DNA of 12,852 bases from an uncultured Eubacteriales bacterium. Its GTDB lineage: Bacteria > Bacillota > Clostridia > Oscillospirales > Butyricicoccaceae. The DNA lies in assembly GCA_934630445.1 (NCBI GenBank), contig CAKTWY010000064.1, positions 1 through 12,852 of the forward strand, read 5' to 3'. Below the pieces are notes generated by a model. The model saw nothing but the letters and a program-made list of their open reading frames with translations, was not told the origin of the DNA and made no database searches. Position 1 is the first letter of the stretch, and each line of letters begins with the position of its first letter. The position numbers and the translations under genes were made by a program. This document shows positions 1-6,956 of the stretch, piece by piece.

Positions 1-381
1 GCAGTGGCGTCGCGTCGCGACAATGATTTCGGTGGCTTTCTGTCGCAGGCGATCGGCACGTCGATGCTGCAGGTGCCCAATATTTTCCGCCGGCCGCAGA
101 TCTGGATCGCGCCGACGCTTGCGGCGGCGGTGCTCGGGCCGGTCTCCACGCGCCTCATGGGCATGACGAACAACGCCATGGGCGCGGGGATGGGCACGTG
201 CGCCCTGGTCGGGCAGATCACCACCTTCGGTGTGATGAGCGATGAGCGCGGCGCGCTCGTCGTCCTTGCACAGATGCTTTTTCTGCATATTCTGGCGCCG
301 GCGGCGCTTACCCTCGTGTTTGACTGGCTGCTGAGGAAGATCGGCTGGGTACGCGACGGCGACATGGCCCTTCGCGACTGA
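1..381 (+). CDS. PTS EIIC-like membrane protein, C-terminal fragment
   Basis: This is the 3' end of a gene whose start lies outside the window; the frame is open from base 1 and ends in TGA. The visible 126 residues are mostly hydrophobic. They carry the conserved block GTSMLQVPNI, then IWIAPTLAAAVLGP, NAMGAGMGTCALVGQ and a last membrane segment ending in a basic tail. I recognise these blocks as the C-terminal half of the PTS_EIIC_2 family, annotated as PTS sugar transporter subunit IIC and including PfoR-type proteins. Family membership comes from motif memory, not a search. The protein should sit in the cytoplasmic membrane. It ends 20 nt before the first hydrolase gene on the same strand, so it probably supplies the transport step of that operon. 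No EIIA or EIIB gene is visible downstream, so PTS-type phosphorylation cannot be assumed. Confidence 0.8.
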   Translation, partial: AVASRRDNDFGGFLSQAIGTSMLQVPNIFRRPQIWIAPTLAAAVLGPVSTRLMGMTNNAMGAGMGTCALVGQITTFGVMSDERGALVVLAQMLFLHILAPAALTLVFDWLLRKIGWVRDGDMALRD

Positions 382-401
382 CGGAAAGGAAGCGGTGTTT
401 T

Positions 402-1685
402 ATGATGAAAAAGACGGATGGTGTGTGCGGCGCTTCGACGGTCTATACGCCGGAATTTTGCTACGGAGATGCGCTGCCGAATGCTCCGGCGCTTGCGCCG
501 CGCGGGGAATACGCAGTCGGCGTGCGCACGGTGGAGCTTGTCAATCGCGGCGCACCCTGTGCGATTGAGTGGATCCTGAACGACGATATCGAAGCGGAGG
601 TACCCCGCTGTGACAGGCCTCTTTCCTGCGAGGTGTGGTATCCTGCCCGGCTGCGCCCGGGGGAAGAGGAGCGCTGCGTTTACGACCGCGACAGCCTGGG
701 GCGGGAGCATATTGTTCCGGAGCGCGTGCTGAGCAGATACGCGGTGAACGGCCGCGCGGCGCGCGGCGCCGAGCCGGTCGCAGGCGGGCGCTTTCCGCTT
801 ATACTGTATGCCCACGGCGATCCGGGCTTTTCCACAATGCTTTCCTATATGGGGGAGAACCTCGCGTCCAAAGGTTACGTGTTTGCGGCTATCGATTTTA
901 CCGACAGCCGCCACGACGATATCCGTTCGAACCTTTGCGCGTATGCAAACCGCGGTGACGATATCGAGTTTGTCATCCGCGCTTTCGCGCGCGAGGACGC
1001 AGCGCTTGGGCCGCTCGCGCAGATCGCCGACGCGGAGACGGTCGGGCTGATCGGCTATTCGATGGGCGGGCACGGGGTTTTAAATGTCGCGGGCGCGGGC
1101 TATGTGACAGATTTTGCACCGATGCTGCGCCTCGCGCCGCACCGGATGCGGGGCAGCGAGTGGTATGAGCACAGCGGCGAGCGCTGCGATATCCGCAGGC
1201 GTGTCAAGGCCGTGATCGCCGCGTCGCCTTACGTGACGGATGTGGTGCGCGACGAATCCGTCCGGGCGATCCGCTGCCCGGTGCTTTTCCTTACCGGGGC
1301 GAAGGACGAGGTCGCTTTTGCCGAAAATACGCAGGCGCGCTTTCGCGCGGCGGAAAACTGTGAGCGCTACCTGCTCGTCTACCGCAATGCGCGGCACAAT
1401 ATCATTGTCAATCCCGCGCCGGACGCCGCGCTTTCCAAAGAAGGTGTGCACCCGGCGGAGATCACGCATTATCACGAGACATGCTGGGAGCAGGGACGGC
1501 TGAACAACATCAATCAGCATTTTGCCACTGCGTTTTTTGGGAAGTATCTGAAGGCGGACGCACGGCTGGGCGCGTATCTTGACCTTCCGGAGGGGTTGTC
1601 CAACGCCTGCGCATGGGCGGGCTTCCGCGAGGGCAGTAATTTGGGTATGGCGTTTTATCATCTTGAGGAAGGGGTGCGCGGATGA
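402..1685 (+). CDS. alpha/beta hydrolase, catalytically intact member of a tandem pair
   Basis: The 427-residue protein has no signal peptide and is probably cytoplasmic. It resembles dienelactone-hydrolase or PAF-acetylhydrolase-like esterases. The beta-strand and oxyanion-hole segment is LILYAHGDPG (residues 133-142), and GYSMGG (218-223) is the nucleophile elbow with Ser220. Asp302 in TGAKDEV and His332 in NARHNI are the likely other triad members. Residues 230-270 probably form a lid. The ATG at 402 follows GGAAAGGAAG with suitable spacing. The stop overlaps the start of the next gene by 4 nt (ATGA), a sign of translational coupling. Next to a PTS EIIC-like permease and a GHMP kinase, removal of an acyl or similar ester group from an imported sugar derivative is plausible, but the substrate is inferred only from context. 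An ester or peptide hydrolase acting on something else cannot be excluded. Confidence 0.85.
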   Translation: MMKKTDGVCGASTVYTPEFCYGDALPNAPALAPRGEYAVGVRTVELVNRGAPCAIEWILNDDIEAEVPRCDRPLSCEVWYPARLRPGEEERCVYDRDSLGREHIVPERVLSRYAVNGRAARGAEPVAGGRFPLILYAHGDPGFSTMLSYMGENLASKGYVFAAIDFTDSRHDDIRSNLCAYANRGDDIEFVIRAFAREDAALGPLAQIADAETVGLIGYSMGGHGVLNVAGAGYVTDFAPMLRLAPHRMRGSEWYEHSGERCDIRRRVKAVIAASPYVTDVVRDESVRAIRCPVLFLTGAKDEVAFAENTQARFRAAENCERYLLVYRNARHNIIVNPAPDAALSKEGVHPAEITHYHETCWEQGRLNNINQHFATAFFGKYLKADARLGAYLDLPEGLSNACAWAGFREGSNLGMAFYHLEEGVRG

Positions 1686-2818
1686 TGGTGAAGAAGAGGA
1701 TCGCAGTGCGGCGCGTACAGGCGGCAGGAACAGTCGGCCCGGCACATAATTCCACGGTGTTCACGCCCGATTTCTGCGCGGGCGACCGGCTGCCGTTTGC
1801 GCCGGCGCTGGCCGCGCGCGGGCCGTACGCGGTGGGAACGCGCCTTTTGGCTGCCGAGGGATGGCCGGTCGGGTTTGAACTGTGGTATCCGGCCGAGCTG
1901 CGTGCGGGGATGGAGGCGCGCACGCGGTATACGAGCGATTTTGCATACAGCAGCGCCGGGGAGCAGGTCTCGCTCACATTTCCCGGACGGGCGGCGCGCG
2001 GCGCACCGGTGCGCCGCGAAGGGATGCCGCAGGCGGGCTGGCCGCTGATCCTCTTCGTGCAGGAGGCGTGCGGCACATCGGCATGGTCGCATGCGGCGGA
2101 GCATCTGGCGTCATACGGCTTCGTAATCGCCTCTGTGCGCCCGGCGCAGGGCATCGACGCGGCCGCGGCCGCGCGGCTGTGCTACAAGCGCGTGACGACG
2201 ATGGCCAATGAGGAGAAGTGTTTTCTGTATGCGGCGGTGGACGGACCTAATTTGGGCATCCTGGCGCATGAAAATGCCTGCGGGGAGGCGGTGCGCGCAC
2301 TTGGCGGCAGCGCGCGTGCGTTCGCCTTTTCCTCGCCCGTGGCACTTGACCGGATGACGGATGGGGGAACGCCGCTTTTCGTCCTCCTTGGCGACGCGCA
2401 GCCGGGCGCGCAGGAGCAGCGCGCACAGTTTGAGGCGCTTTGCAGTGAGCGCTGGCTGCTGGTGATCGAGAACGCGGGCGCAAACGCCCTTCAAAACCCG
2501 CCCTGCGCGCAGCTGGCGGCTGCAGATATGGCGGATGCGTATCACAGCCGCGTGGAGTACGCGTGGGATGCGGCGCGGCTGAACGCGATGACGGACCATT
2601 TTCTCACAGCGTTTTTCAGGCGCTTTCTCGCGGATGACACGGCAATGGAGCGCTATCTCATCGGGCTGAAGGAGCGGCCTGACGGCATGCGCGATGCGGA
2701 TGGCAACACCTGGGAGGGGTTTACCGCTGAGAACCGCGCCGTCGTGCGCGGTGAAGAATGTGTCTGCTGCGAAAATATCACCATGGGCCTGCAGCTTTAC
2801 CACCGCGGCGGGCGGTAA
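1682..2818 (+). CDS. alpha/beta hydrolase-fold paralogue, probable pseudoenzyme
   Basis: The 378-residue protein is clearly homologous to the preceding gene product. Near the N-terminus STVFTPDFCAGD matches STVYTPEFCYGD, and APALAARGPYAVG matches APALAPRGEYAVG. Near the C-terminus RLNAMTDHFLTAFF matches RLNNINQHFATAFF. The catalytic core has changed. The elbow GYSMGG is replaced by AHENAC (195-200), putting Glu197 where Ser should be. The oxyanion HG is replaced by Gln127-Glu128. The position of Asp302 falls at Gln240, although Asp238 lies two residues away. The position of His332 is Ala267. About 30 residues of the probable lid are deleted, and a cysteine cluster (C360, C362, C363) occurs near the end. 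The frame is open and the gene is coupled to its neighbour by a 4-nt overlap, so this looks like a selected non-catalytic partner or binding protein, not a decayed gene. Its function is unknown. Confidence 0.8.
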   Translation: MMVKKRIAVRRVQAAGTVGPAHNSTVFTPDFCAGDRLPFAPALAARGPYAVGTRLLAAEGWPVGFELWYPAELRAGMEARTRYTSDFAYSSAGEQVSLTFPGRAARGAPVRREGMPQAGWPLILFVQEACGTSAWSHAAEHLASYGFVIASVRPAQGIDAAAAARLCYKRVTTMANEEKCFLYAAVDGPNLGILAHENACGEAVRALGGSARAFAFSSPVALDRMTDGGTPLFVLLGDAQPGAQEQRAQFEALCSERWLLVIENAGANALQNPPCAQLAAADMADAYHSRVEYAWDAARLNAMTDHFLTAFFRRFLADDTAMERYLIGLKERPDGMRDADGNTWEGFTAENRAVVRGEECVCCENITMGLQLYHRGGR

Positions 2819-2875
2819 GCATGCGATCAACGGCGCGGCGGCCGGGAGGCGGGCAGCGCCGCAGGAAAGGAATAT

Positions 2876-4009
2876 GTGCCGGTGAATGACAAACATATGC
2901 TCCGCGTCTCCACGCCAAGCAGGATCTGCCTGTTCGGCGAGCATCAGGACTATCTGGGGCTCGAGGTGATCGCCGCGGCGATCAGCCTGCGCTTCACGGC
3001 GCGCGCTGTGAAGCGCGAGGACGAATGGATCGTGATCCATATCCGCGACAGGGCCATCTCCGAGCTGGGCCAGAAGAATCCGGAGGGGAAGATGGAATCC
3101 TTCCGCATCGATCTCACGCAGCCGATCGTGTACGACGGGCCGCGCGACTATTTCAAAAGCGCAGTCACGGTCCTGCGCAGCGAGGGGGTGAAGCTCTCCG
3201 GCGCGGAAGTGTGGATGGATTCGGACATTCCCATCGGAAAGGGGATGTGCTCCTCCACGACGATGACGCTTGCCTTTGTCGCGGCGCTCGCCGGGCTTTA
3301 CGCGCCGCGCCGCGCGGCGGATGCGCCGGACATGGCGCGCCTTGCCTGGCGCGCCGAGGTCGAGGAGTTTCATGAGCCGGGCGGCAAAATGGACCACTAC
3401 GCTTCGGCGCTCGGCGCTCTGGTACATATGGACTTTCGCGGCGAGGTGGAGCCGGAGCGGCTTGACGCGCGTCCGGAGGGGTGCTTTCTTCTGTTAGTCA
3501 CGCTGCGGCAGAAGGACACGCTGCGCATCCTGTCGGAGTCGAAGATCCCCACGCTGGAGGCGCTCGCGCTGCTGGCGCCGTTCGGCGTCTCCTCCGTGCG
3601 CGATTTTTACGCCGAGCCGGAGCTGATGGTGCTTCTGGATCGTCTTGACGCTTTCCACCGGCGCAAGCTCGCCGCCAATATCGCCAACTACCGCATCCAG
3701 CGCGAGGCGCTCGCGCTGCTGCGGGAGAGGCGCATGACGGATGCGCGCCTGGGCGCACTTCTGAATGCGCATCATCAAAACCTGCGCGACGGGCTGGGAA
3801 TCTCCACGCCGGAAATCGAGGAGATCCTCTCGCTTGCCATCCGGCACGGCGCATACGGCGGGAAGTTCAACGGCTCGGGCGGCGGAGGCTGCCTTTTTGT
3901 CTACGCACCCGAACAGCGCGCGCAGGAAATTCTGCGCGCAGTGGCTGAGCGCGGATATCCGGGGGCGCTGCTCGCGGTGGACGATGGTCTGTCTGTTGCA
4001 GTGCAGTGA
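2876..4009 (+). CDS. GHMP-family sugar kinase (galactokinase-like)
   Basis: The 377-residue protein has all three GHMP kinase motifs. Motif 1 is PSRICLFGEHQDYLG (residues 14-28). The phosphate-binding motif 2 is PIGKGMCSSTT (119-129). The glycine-rich motif 3 is GGKFNGSGGGGCL (328-340). Asp173 in PGGKMDHYASALG is the likely catalytic base. The GEHQDY block recalls galactokinase (GEHTDY), so an ATP-dependent sugar-1-kinase is likely, but the substrate cannot be read from sequence. The start is taken as GTG 2876, 5 nt after AGGAAAGG; GTG 2882 or ATG 2897 are possible. An overlapping ATG at 2874 gives only three codons. The gene is the last of the EIIC-hydrolase-hydrolase-kinase set, 57 nt after the pseudoenzyme, and is followed directly by a hairpin terminator. 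Confidence 0.85.
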   Translation: MPVNDKHMLRVSTPSRICLFGEHQDYLGLEVIAAAISLRFTARAVKREDEWIVIHIRDRAISELGQKNPEGKMESFRIDLTQPIVYDGPRDYFKSAVTVLRSEGVKLSGAEVWMDSDIPIGKGMCSSTTMTLAFVAALAGLYAPRRAADAPDMARLAWRAEVEEFHEPGGKMDHYASALGALVHMDFRGEVEPERLDARPEGCFLLLVTLRQKDTLRILSESKIPTLEALALLAPFGVSSVRDFYAEPELMVLLDRLDAFHRRKLAANIANYRIQREALALLRERRMTDARLGALLNAHHQNLRDGLGISTPEIEEILSLAIRHGAYGGKFNGSGGGGCLFVYAPEQRAQEILRAVAERGYPGALLAVDDGLSVAVQ

Positions 4010-4117
4010 GCAATAAAAAATAGCCGCAGGCTATTTTTTATCGCATGCGCGGCGGTTGCCCGCAGGGCGAGACGCGTGCGAATAAAATCAGAATTTTTAT
4101 TGCGAAGCAATAAAAAT
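4010..4117 (+). repeat. three-hairpin intergenic repeat element, copy 1
   Basis: This element starts at the base after the kinase stop codon and contains three stem-loops in series. The first is a 12-bp perfect stem with GCA loop (4014-4025 with 4029-4040). The second is an outer stem CGCATGCG (4042-4049) with CGCGTGCG (4073-4080), enclosing a GCCC/GGGC mini-hairpin (4058-4068). The third is an 11-bp perfect stem with GAA loop (4093-4103 with 4107-4117). The left edge GCAATAAAAA (4010-4019) is also complementary to TTTTTATTGC (4094-4103), so a long-range fold is possible. A second copy with the same order of hairpins lies at 12749-12852. It may be a REP- or MITE-like non-autonomous element or a structured RNA; no protein is encoded. 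Confidence 0.8.
4014..4040. terminator. intrinsic terminator after the kinase gene (hairpin 1 of the repeat)
   Basis: A 12-bp perfect stem, TAAAAAATAGCC with GGCTATTTTTTA, has loop GCA. The six T's on the plus strand and six A's on the left arm allow termination in both directions. It begins 5 nt after the kinase stop codon and is the only obvious end of the EIIC-hydrolase-hydrolase-kinase transcript. The GC core is only four pairs, so efficiency may be moderate. Confidence 0.65.
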
Positions 4118-4150
4118 GATTGAAAACGGGAGTTCAATATAAGTAATGCC

Positions 4151-4180
4151 TTGTTTTCTCTTTCCATATTGTGCTAAAAT
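4151..4180 (+). promoter_or_regulatory. promoter of the AGCS symporter gene
   Basis: TTGTTT (4151-4156), an 18-nt spacer and TAAAAT (4175-4180) preceded by TG at 4172-4173 make an extended -10 promoter of sigma-A type. Transcription would start near 4187, about 35 nt before the ATG. A small hairpin GCCGC-TGT-GCGGC (4187-4199) would lie at the very 5' end of the mRNA. Confidence 0.55.
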
Positions 4181-4222
4181 GATAAAGCCGCTGTGCGGCA
4201 CATATCGTGGGAGGGGAAAAAG

Positions 4223-5638
4223 ATGGATTTAATCAGCACGCTCAACAAAGCTGTCAACGACTTTGTATGGGGGCCGGTGATGCTTGTCCTGCTCGTGGGC
4301 ACGGGCATTTATCTGAGCATCCGCTGCGGCTTCCCGCAGGTCAAAAAGTTTGGCCATATGTGGCGAACTACGGTTGCAACGCTGTTTAAGCACGGTGATG
4401 CGGCGACGGCGAAGCGCTCCGACGGCACGAACGTCACGCCGTTTCAGGCTGTGTCGACGGCGCTTGCAAGCACCATCGGCGTCGGCAATGTCGCCGGGGT
4501 AGCCGGAGCGATCGCAGCCGGCGGCCCGGGCGCTGTTTTCTGGATGTGGATTTCCGCATTTTTCGGCATGTGCACAAAGTATTCTGAGATCGTCCTTGCC
4601 GTCAGATACCGCCAGGTATCGCCGGACGGCACGCATTTCGGCGGACCGATGTACTATATCGAGAAGGGGCTGAAATGCAGATGGCTTGCCTGTGTGTTTG
4701 CGCTGTTTGGCGGGCTTGCGGCGTTCGGCATCGGCAATGCGACACAGGCGGCTGAAATTTCTGTCGCGATCAACAACCTCACGGGGGCGGGCTTCGATTC
4801 GTCGGTCATTACGGGCGTTGTACTGGCGCTGATCGTCGGCATAGTGGTTCTTGGCGGGCTTAAGCGTATCAGCACGGTCACGAGCTATCTCGTGCCGTTC
4901 ATGGCGCTTTTTTATATCGTGATCGGCGTGGGCGTCATCGTGGCGAACGCGGGCGCGCTGCCGGCGGTGTTCGGGGAGATTTTTCGCGGCGCGTTCAGCC
5001 TCCAGGCTGTGGGCGGCGGCGTGTTTGGATATGTGATCTTCGCGGCGATGAAAAACGGCTTTGCGCGCGGCGTTTTTTCAAACGAGGCAGGACTCGGCTC
5101 CGCTCCGATCGCACATGCGGCCTCTTCCACAAAAGACCCGGTCGAACAGGGCCTGTGGGGGATTTTCGAGGTGTTTGTCGATACGATCATCGTCTGCAGC
5201 ATTACGGGCATTCTGGTTATTCTGTCGGGGCTGTATACGGGCCCGCTTACAGGCGGCGCGCTGACCGCGAAGGCGGTCGAGGTGCTTACCGGCACTGTGT
5301 GGGGCGGTCATTTTGTGCGCGTTGCGCTTTTGCTGTTCGCCCTTTCGACCATTCTCGGCTGGGAATATTACGGCGAGACCTGCTGGGGGTATCTGACGAA
5401 AAACAACAGGTTTGTAAAATACGGTTTTAAGTTTGTCTTTATCGCTGTCGTGTTCATCGGCGCGATCTCCTCCTCGTCCAATGTTCTGGAGGATACCTCC
5501 GCGCTCGACCTGATGTGGAGCATCGCCGACACGCTCAACGGCCTGATGGCGATCCCGAACCTTGTCGGGCTTTTGTGCCTGTCGGGCGTGACCATCGCTT
5601 TGACGAAAAAGTATTTCAAGACCGGCTCCAGTCTTTGA
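4223..5638 (+). CDS. alanine/glycine:cation symporter (AGCS family)
   Basis: The 471-residue, very hydrophobic protein should have about eleven membrane helices. AGCS signatures are clear: PFQAVSTALASTIGVGNVAG (73-92), GGPMYYIEKGL (140-150) and FSNEAGLGSAPIAHAAS (about 285-301). The family takes up alanine or glycine together with Na+ or H+ through the cytoplasmic membrane, and the length is normal for it. I chose ATG 4223 because GGGAGGGG lies 6 nt upstream and the product then begins with the usual MDLISTLNKAVNDFVWGP. An in-frame ATG at 4193 has no ribosome binding site and sits in the 5' leader next to the promoter. The gene has its own promoter and a strong terminator and appears monocistronic. 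The exact amino acid and ion are not readable from sequence. Confidence 0.93.
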   Translation: MDLISTLNKAVNDFVWGPVMLVLLVGTGIYLSIRCGFPQVKKFGHMWRTTVATLFKHGDAATAKRSDGTNVTPFQAVSTALASTIGVGNVAGVAGAIAAGGPGAVFWMWISAFFGMCTKYSEIVLAVRYRQVSPDGTHFGGPMYYIEKGLKCRWLACVFALFGGLAAFGIGNATQAAEISVAINNLTGAGFDSSVITGVVLALIVGIVVLGGLKRISTVTSYLVPFMALFYIVIGVGVIVANAGALPAVFGEIFRGAFSLQAVGGGVFGYVIFAAMKNGFARGVFSNEAGLGSAPIAHAASSTKDPVEQGLWGIFEVFVDTIIVCSITGILVILSGLYTGPLTGGALTAKAVEVLTGTVWGGHFVRVALLLFALSTILGWEYYGETCWGYLTKNNRFVKYGFKFVFIAVVFIGAISSSSNVLEDTSALDLMWSIADTLNGLMAIPNLVGLLCLSGVTIALTKKYFKTGSSL

Positions 5639-5671
5639 GCCGATCTGTGCCGGGGCTTTGTAATTGTATGA

Positions 5672-5717
5672 AAAAGGCCGGGACGCCGCGAAGGGAAGCG
5701 GAGCGCCCCGGCCTTTT
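5672..5717. terminator. intrinsic terminator after the symporter gene
   Basis: AAAAGGCCGGGACGC (5672-5686) pairs with GCGCCCCGGCCTTTT (5703-5717), 15 positions with a single A-C mismatch. The stem is prolonged inside by CGC/GCG around a GAAGGGAA loop. The flanking A and T runs make it usable in both directions. It starts 33 nt after the stop codon. Confidence 0.9.
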
Positions 5718-5820
5718 GGTTGTCCAAAAGCCGATTTCAGCCGTCCGTTTTCCATATACAGTCGCTTAAAATTTCCCAAAAACCAAATAAAAATCATATA
5801 TCGGAGGGCGTGCTTTCAGG

Positions 5821-5826
5821 TATACT
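5821..5826 (+). promoter_or_regulatory. possible -10 box for the URO-D family gene
   Basis: TATACT lies 35 nt before the ATG in an AT-rich stretch (5718-5860) that follows the symporter terminator. The gene must have its own promoter, but no good -35 box is found 16-18 nt upstream, and the assignment is weak. No riboswitch-like fold is evident in this spacer. Confidence 0.3.
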
Positions 5827-5860
5827 ATGTCCAGTGGATCATATGAAGGAGGTTACCTGA

Positions 5861-6868
5861 ATGAATGCAAAAGTATGGCTTGATGAATTGCTGCACGCGC
5901 CCAGTAAAAAGGCGATGCCAGTTCTGTCGTTCCCATCCATCACCCTGATGAATATCACGGTAAAAGAGCTGATCAGTGATGCGAACCTTCAGGCAAAGGG
6001 GATGAAGCTGATCGCCGAGCGCGTCGATTCGGCGGCGTCCGTCAGCATGATGGACTTGTCTGTCGAAGCGGAGGCGTTTGGCTCGCAGATCAAAGTGTCC
6101 GACGACGAGGTGCCTACAGTTGTGGGGTCCATCATCTCCAGCGAGGAAGAGGCCGAGGCGCTCAAAGTGCCCGAGGTCGGCGCGGGCCGCACAGGCAAAT
6201 ATATCGAGGCGATCGCCAAAGCGTGCGAGCTGATCACAGATAAGCCGGTTTTTGCAGGCGTGATCGGGCCGTTTTCCCTCGCAGGGCGTTTGATGGATGT
6301 GACGGAGGCGCTCGTCAACTGTTACGCCGAGCCGGATATGGTGCATATTGCCATGAAAAAAGCGACGGCGTTCCTGGTCGAATACATCAAAGCATATAAA
6401 AAGACGGGGGCCGCGGGCATCGTTATGGCCGAGCCGCTCACGGGCCTTCTTTCCCCGGCGCTCGCGGAGGAATTTTCCGAGCCGTATGTCAGGCAGATCG
6501 TCGACGCCGTGCAGGACGACGATTTTATCGTCATCTATCACAACTGCGGCAATAACACCATTCAGATGATCGATTCGATCCTGCGCACGGGTGCTGCGGC
6601 CTATCACTTCGGAAACGCGATTTCCATGAAAGAAATGCTTGCACACATTCCCAAGGACATCGTCGTCATGGGCAACGTCGACCCCGCCGGACAGTTCCGA
6701 AATGGCACGCCCGAATCGATTAAGGCGGAGACGAAGCGCATCATGTCCGAGTGCTGTGCCGAGTACCCGAATTTTGTGATCTCGTCGGGCTGCGATATCC
6801 CGCCGCTGTCGAGCTGGCAGAACATCGACGCCTTTTTTGAAGCGGTCGCGGAGTTCTATCAGGCGTAA
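5861..6868 (+). CDS. URO-D family corrinoid-type methyltransferase
   Basis: The 335-residue protein belongs to the uroporphyrinogen-decarboxylase superfamily but looks like the MtaA/MtbA methyltransferase branch, not HemE. His227 and Cys229 in IYHNCGNN, together with Cys311 in SSGCDIPP, form the H-x-C...C zinc site that activates a thiol or similar methyl acceptor in that branch. Other family blocks are GVIGPFSLAGRLMD (133-146) and MGNVDPAGQF (270-279). Members move a methyl group between a corrinoid protein and CoM, tetrahydrofolate or another acceptor in the cytoplasm. AAGGAGG ends about 10 nt before the ATG, supporting this start. The gene stands alone between two terminators, and no corrinoid protein or substrate methyltransferase is in the window, so partner and substrate are unknown. 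Confidence 0.85.
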   Translation: MNAKVWLDELLHAPSKKAMPVLSFPSITLMNITVKELISDANLQAKGMKLIAERVDSAASVSMMDLSVEAEAFGSQIKVSDDEVPTVVGSIISSEEEAEALKVPEVGAGRTGKYIEAIAKACELITDKPVFAGVIGPFSLAGRLMDVTEALVNCYAEPDMVHIAMKKATAFLVEYIKAYKKTGAAGIVMAEPLTGLLSPALAEEFSEPYVRQIVDAVQDDDFIVIYHNCGNNTIQMIDSILRTGAAAYHFGNAISMKEMLAHIPKDIVVMGNVDPAGQFRNGTPESIKAETKRIMSECCAEYPNFVISSGCDIPPLSSWQNIDAFFEAVAEFYQA

Positions 6869-6911
6869 AACAGGCGGCCGACAGGTGCCTGTTCGGCGTA
6901 AATGATGAATC

Positions 6912-6955
6912 AAAAGAGGAGGAGCGCTGCAACATTGCAGCGCTCCTCCTCTTTT
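6912..6955. terminator. bidirectional terminator between convergent genes
   Basis: This is a perfect 21-bp inverted repeat (6912-6932 with 6935-6955) with two central bases, so in RNA a 20-bp stem with an ACAT loop. Arms begin with AAAA and end with TTTT, which serves both the URO-D family gene from the left and the EndoQ-helicase gene, whose stop codon lies just right of it at 6957-6959. Confidence 0.9.
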
Positions 6956-6956
6956 C

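Noticed and set aside
1682..2818. Second hydrolase as a decaying pseudogene
   Set aside because: The frame is intact over 378 codons, starts by a coupling overlap, and keeps conserved ends; only the catalytic positions and lid are lost, which fits a pseudoenzyme better.
2111..3427. Long open frame on the minus strand (438 codons) across the second hydrolase and kinase genes
   Set aside because: It lies antisense to two genes with clear family motifs, has no family resemblance and no ribosome binding site, and is explained by the high GC content.
4010..4117. CRISPR repeat or tRNA-like structure
   Set aside because: There are no regularly spaced direct repeats with spacers, and the three stem-loops do not form a cloverleaf or end in CCA.
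6869..6893. Hairpin AACAGGC/GCCTGTT after the URO-D family gene as a terminator
   Set aside because: The loop is 11 nt and no T run follows; the 21-bp inverted repeat just downstream is the real terminator.
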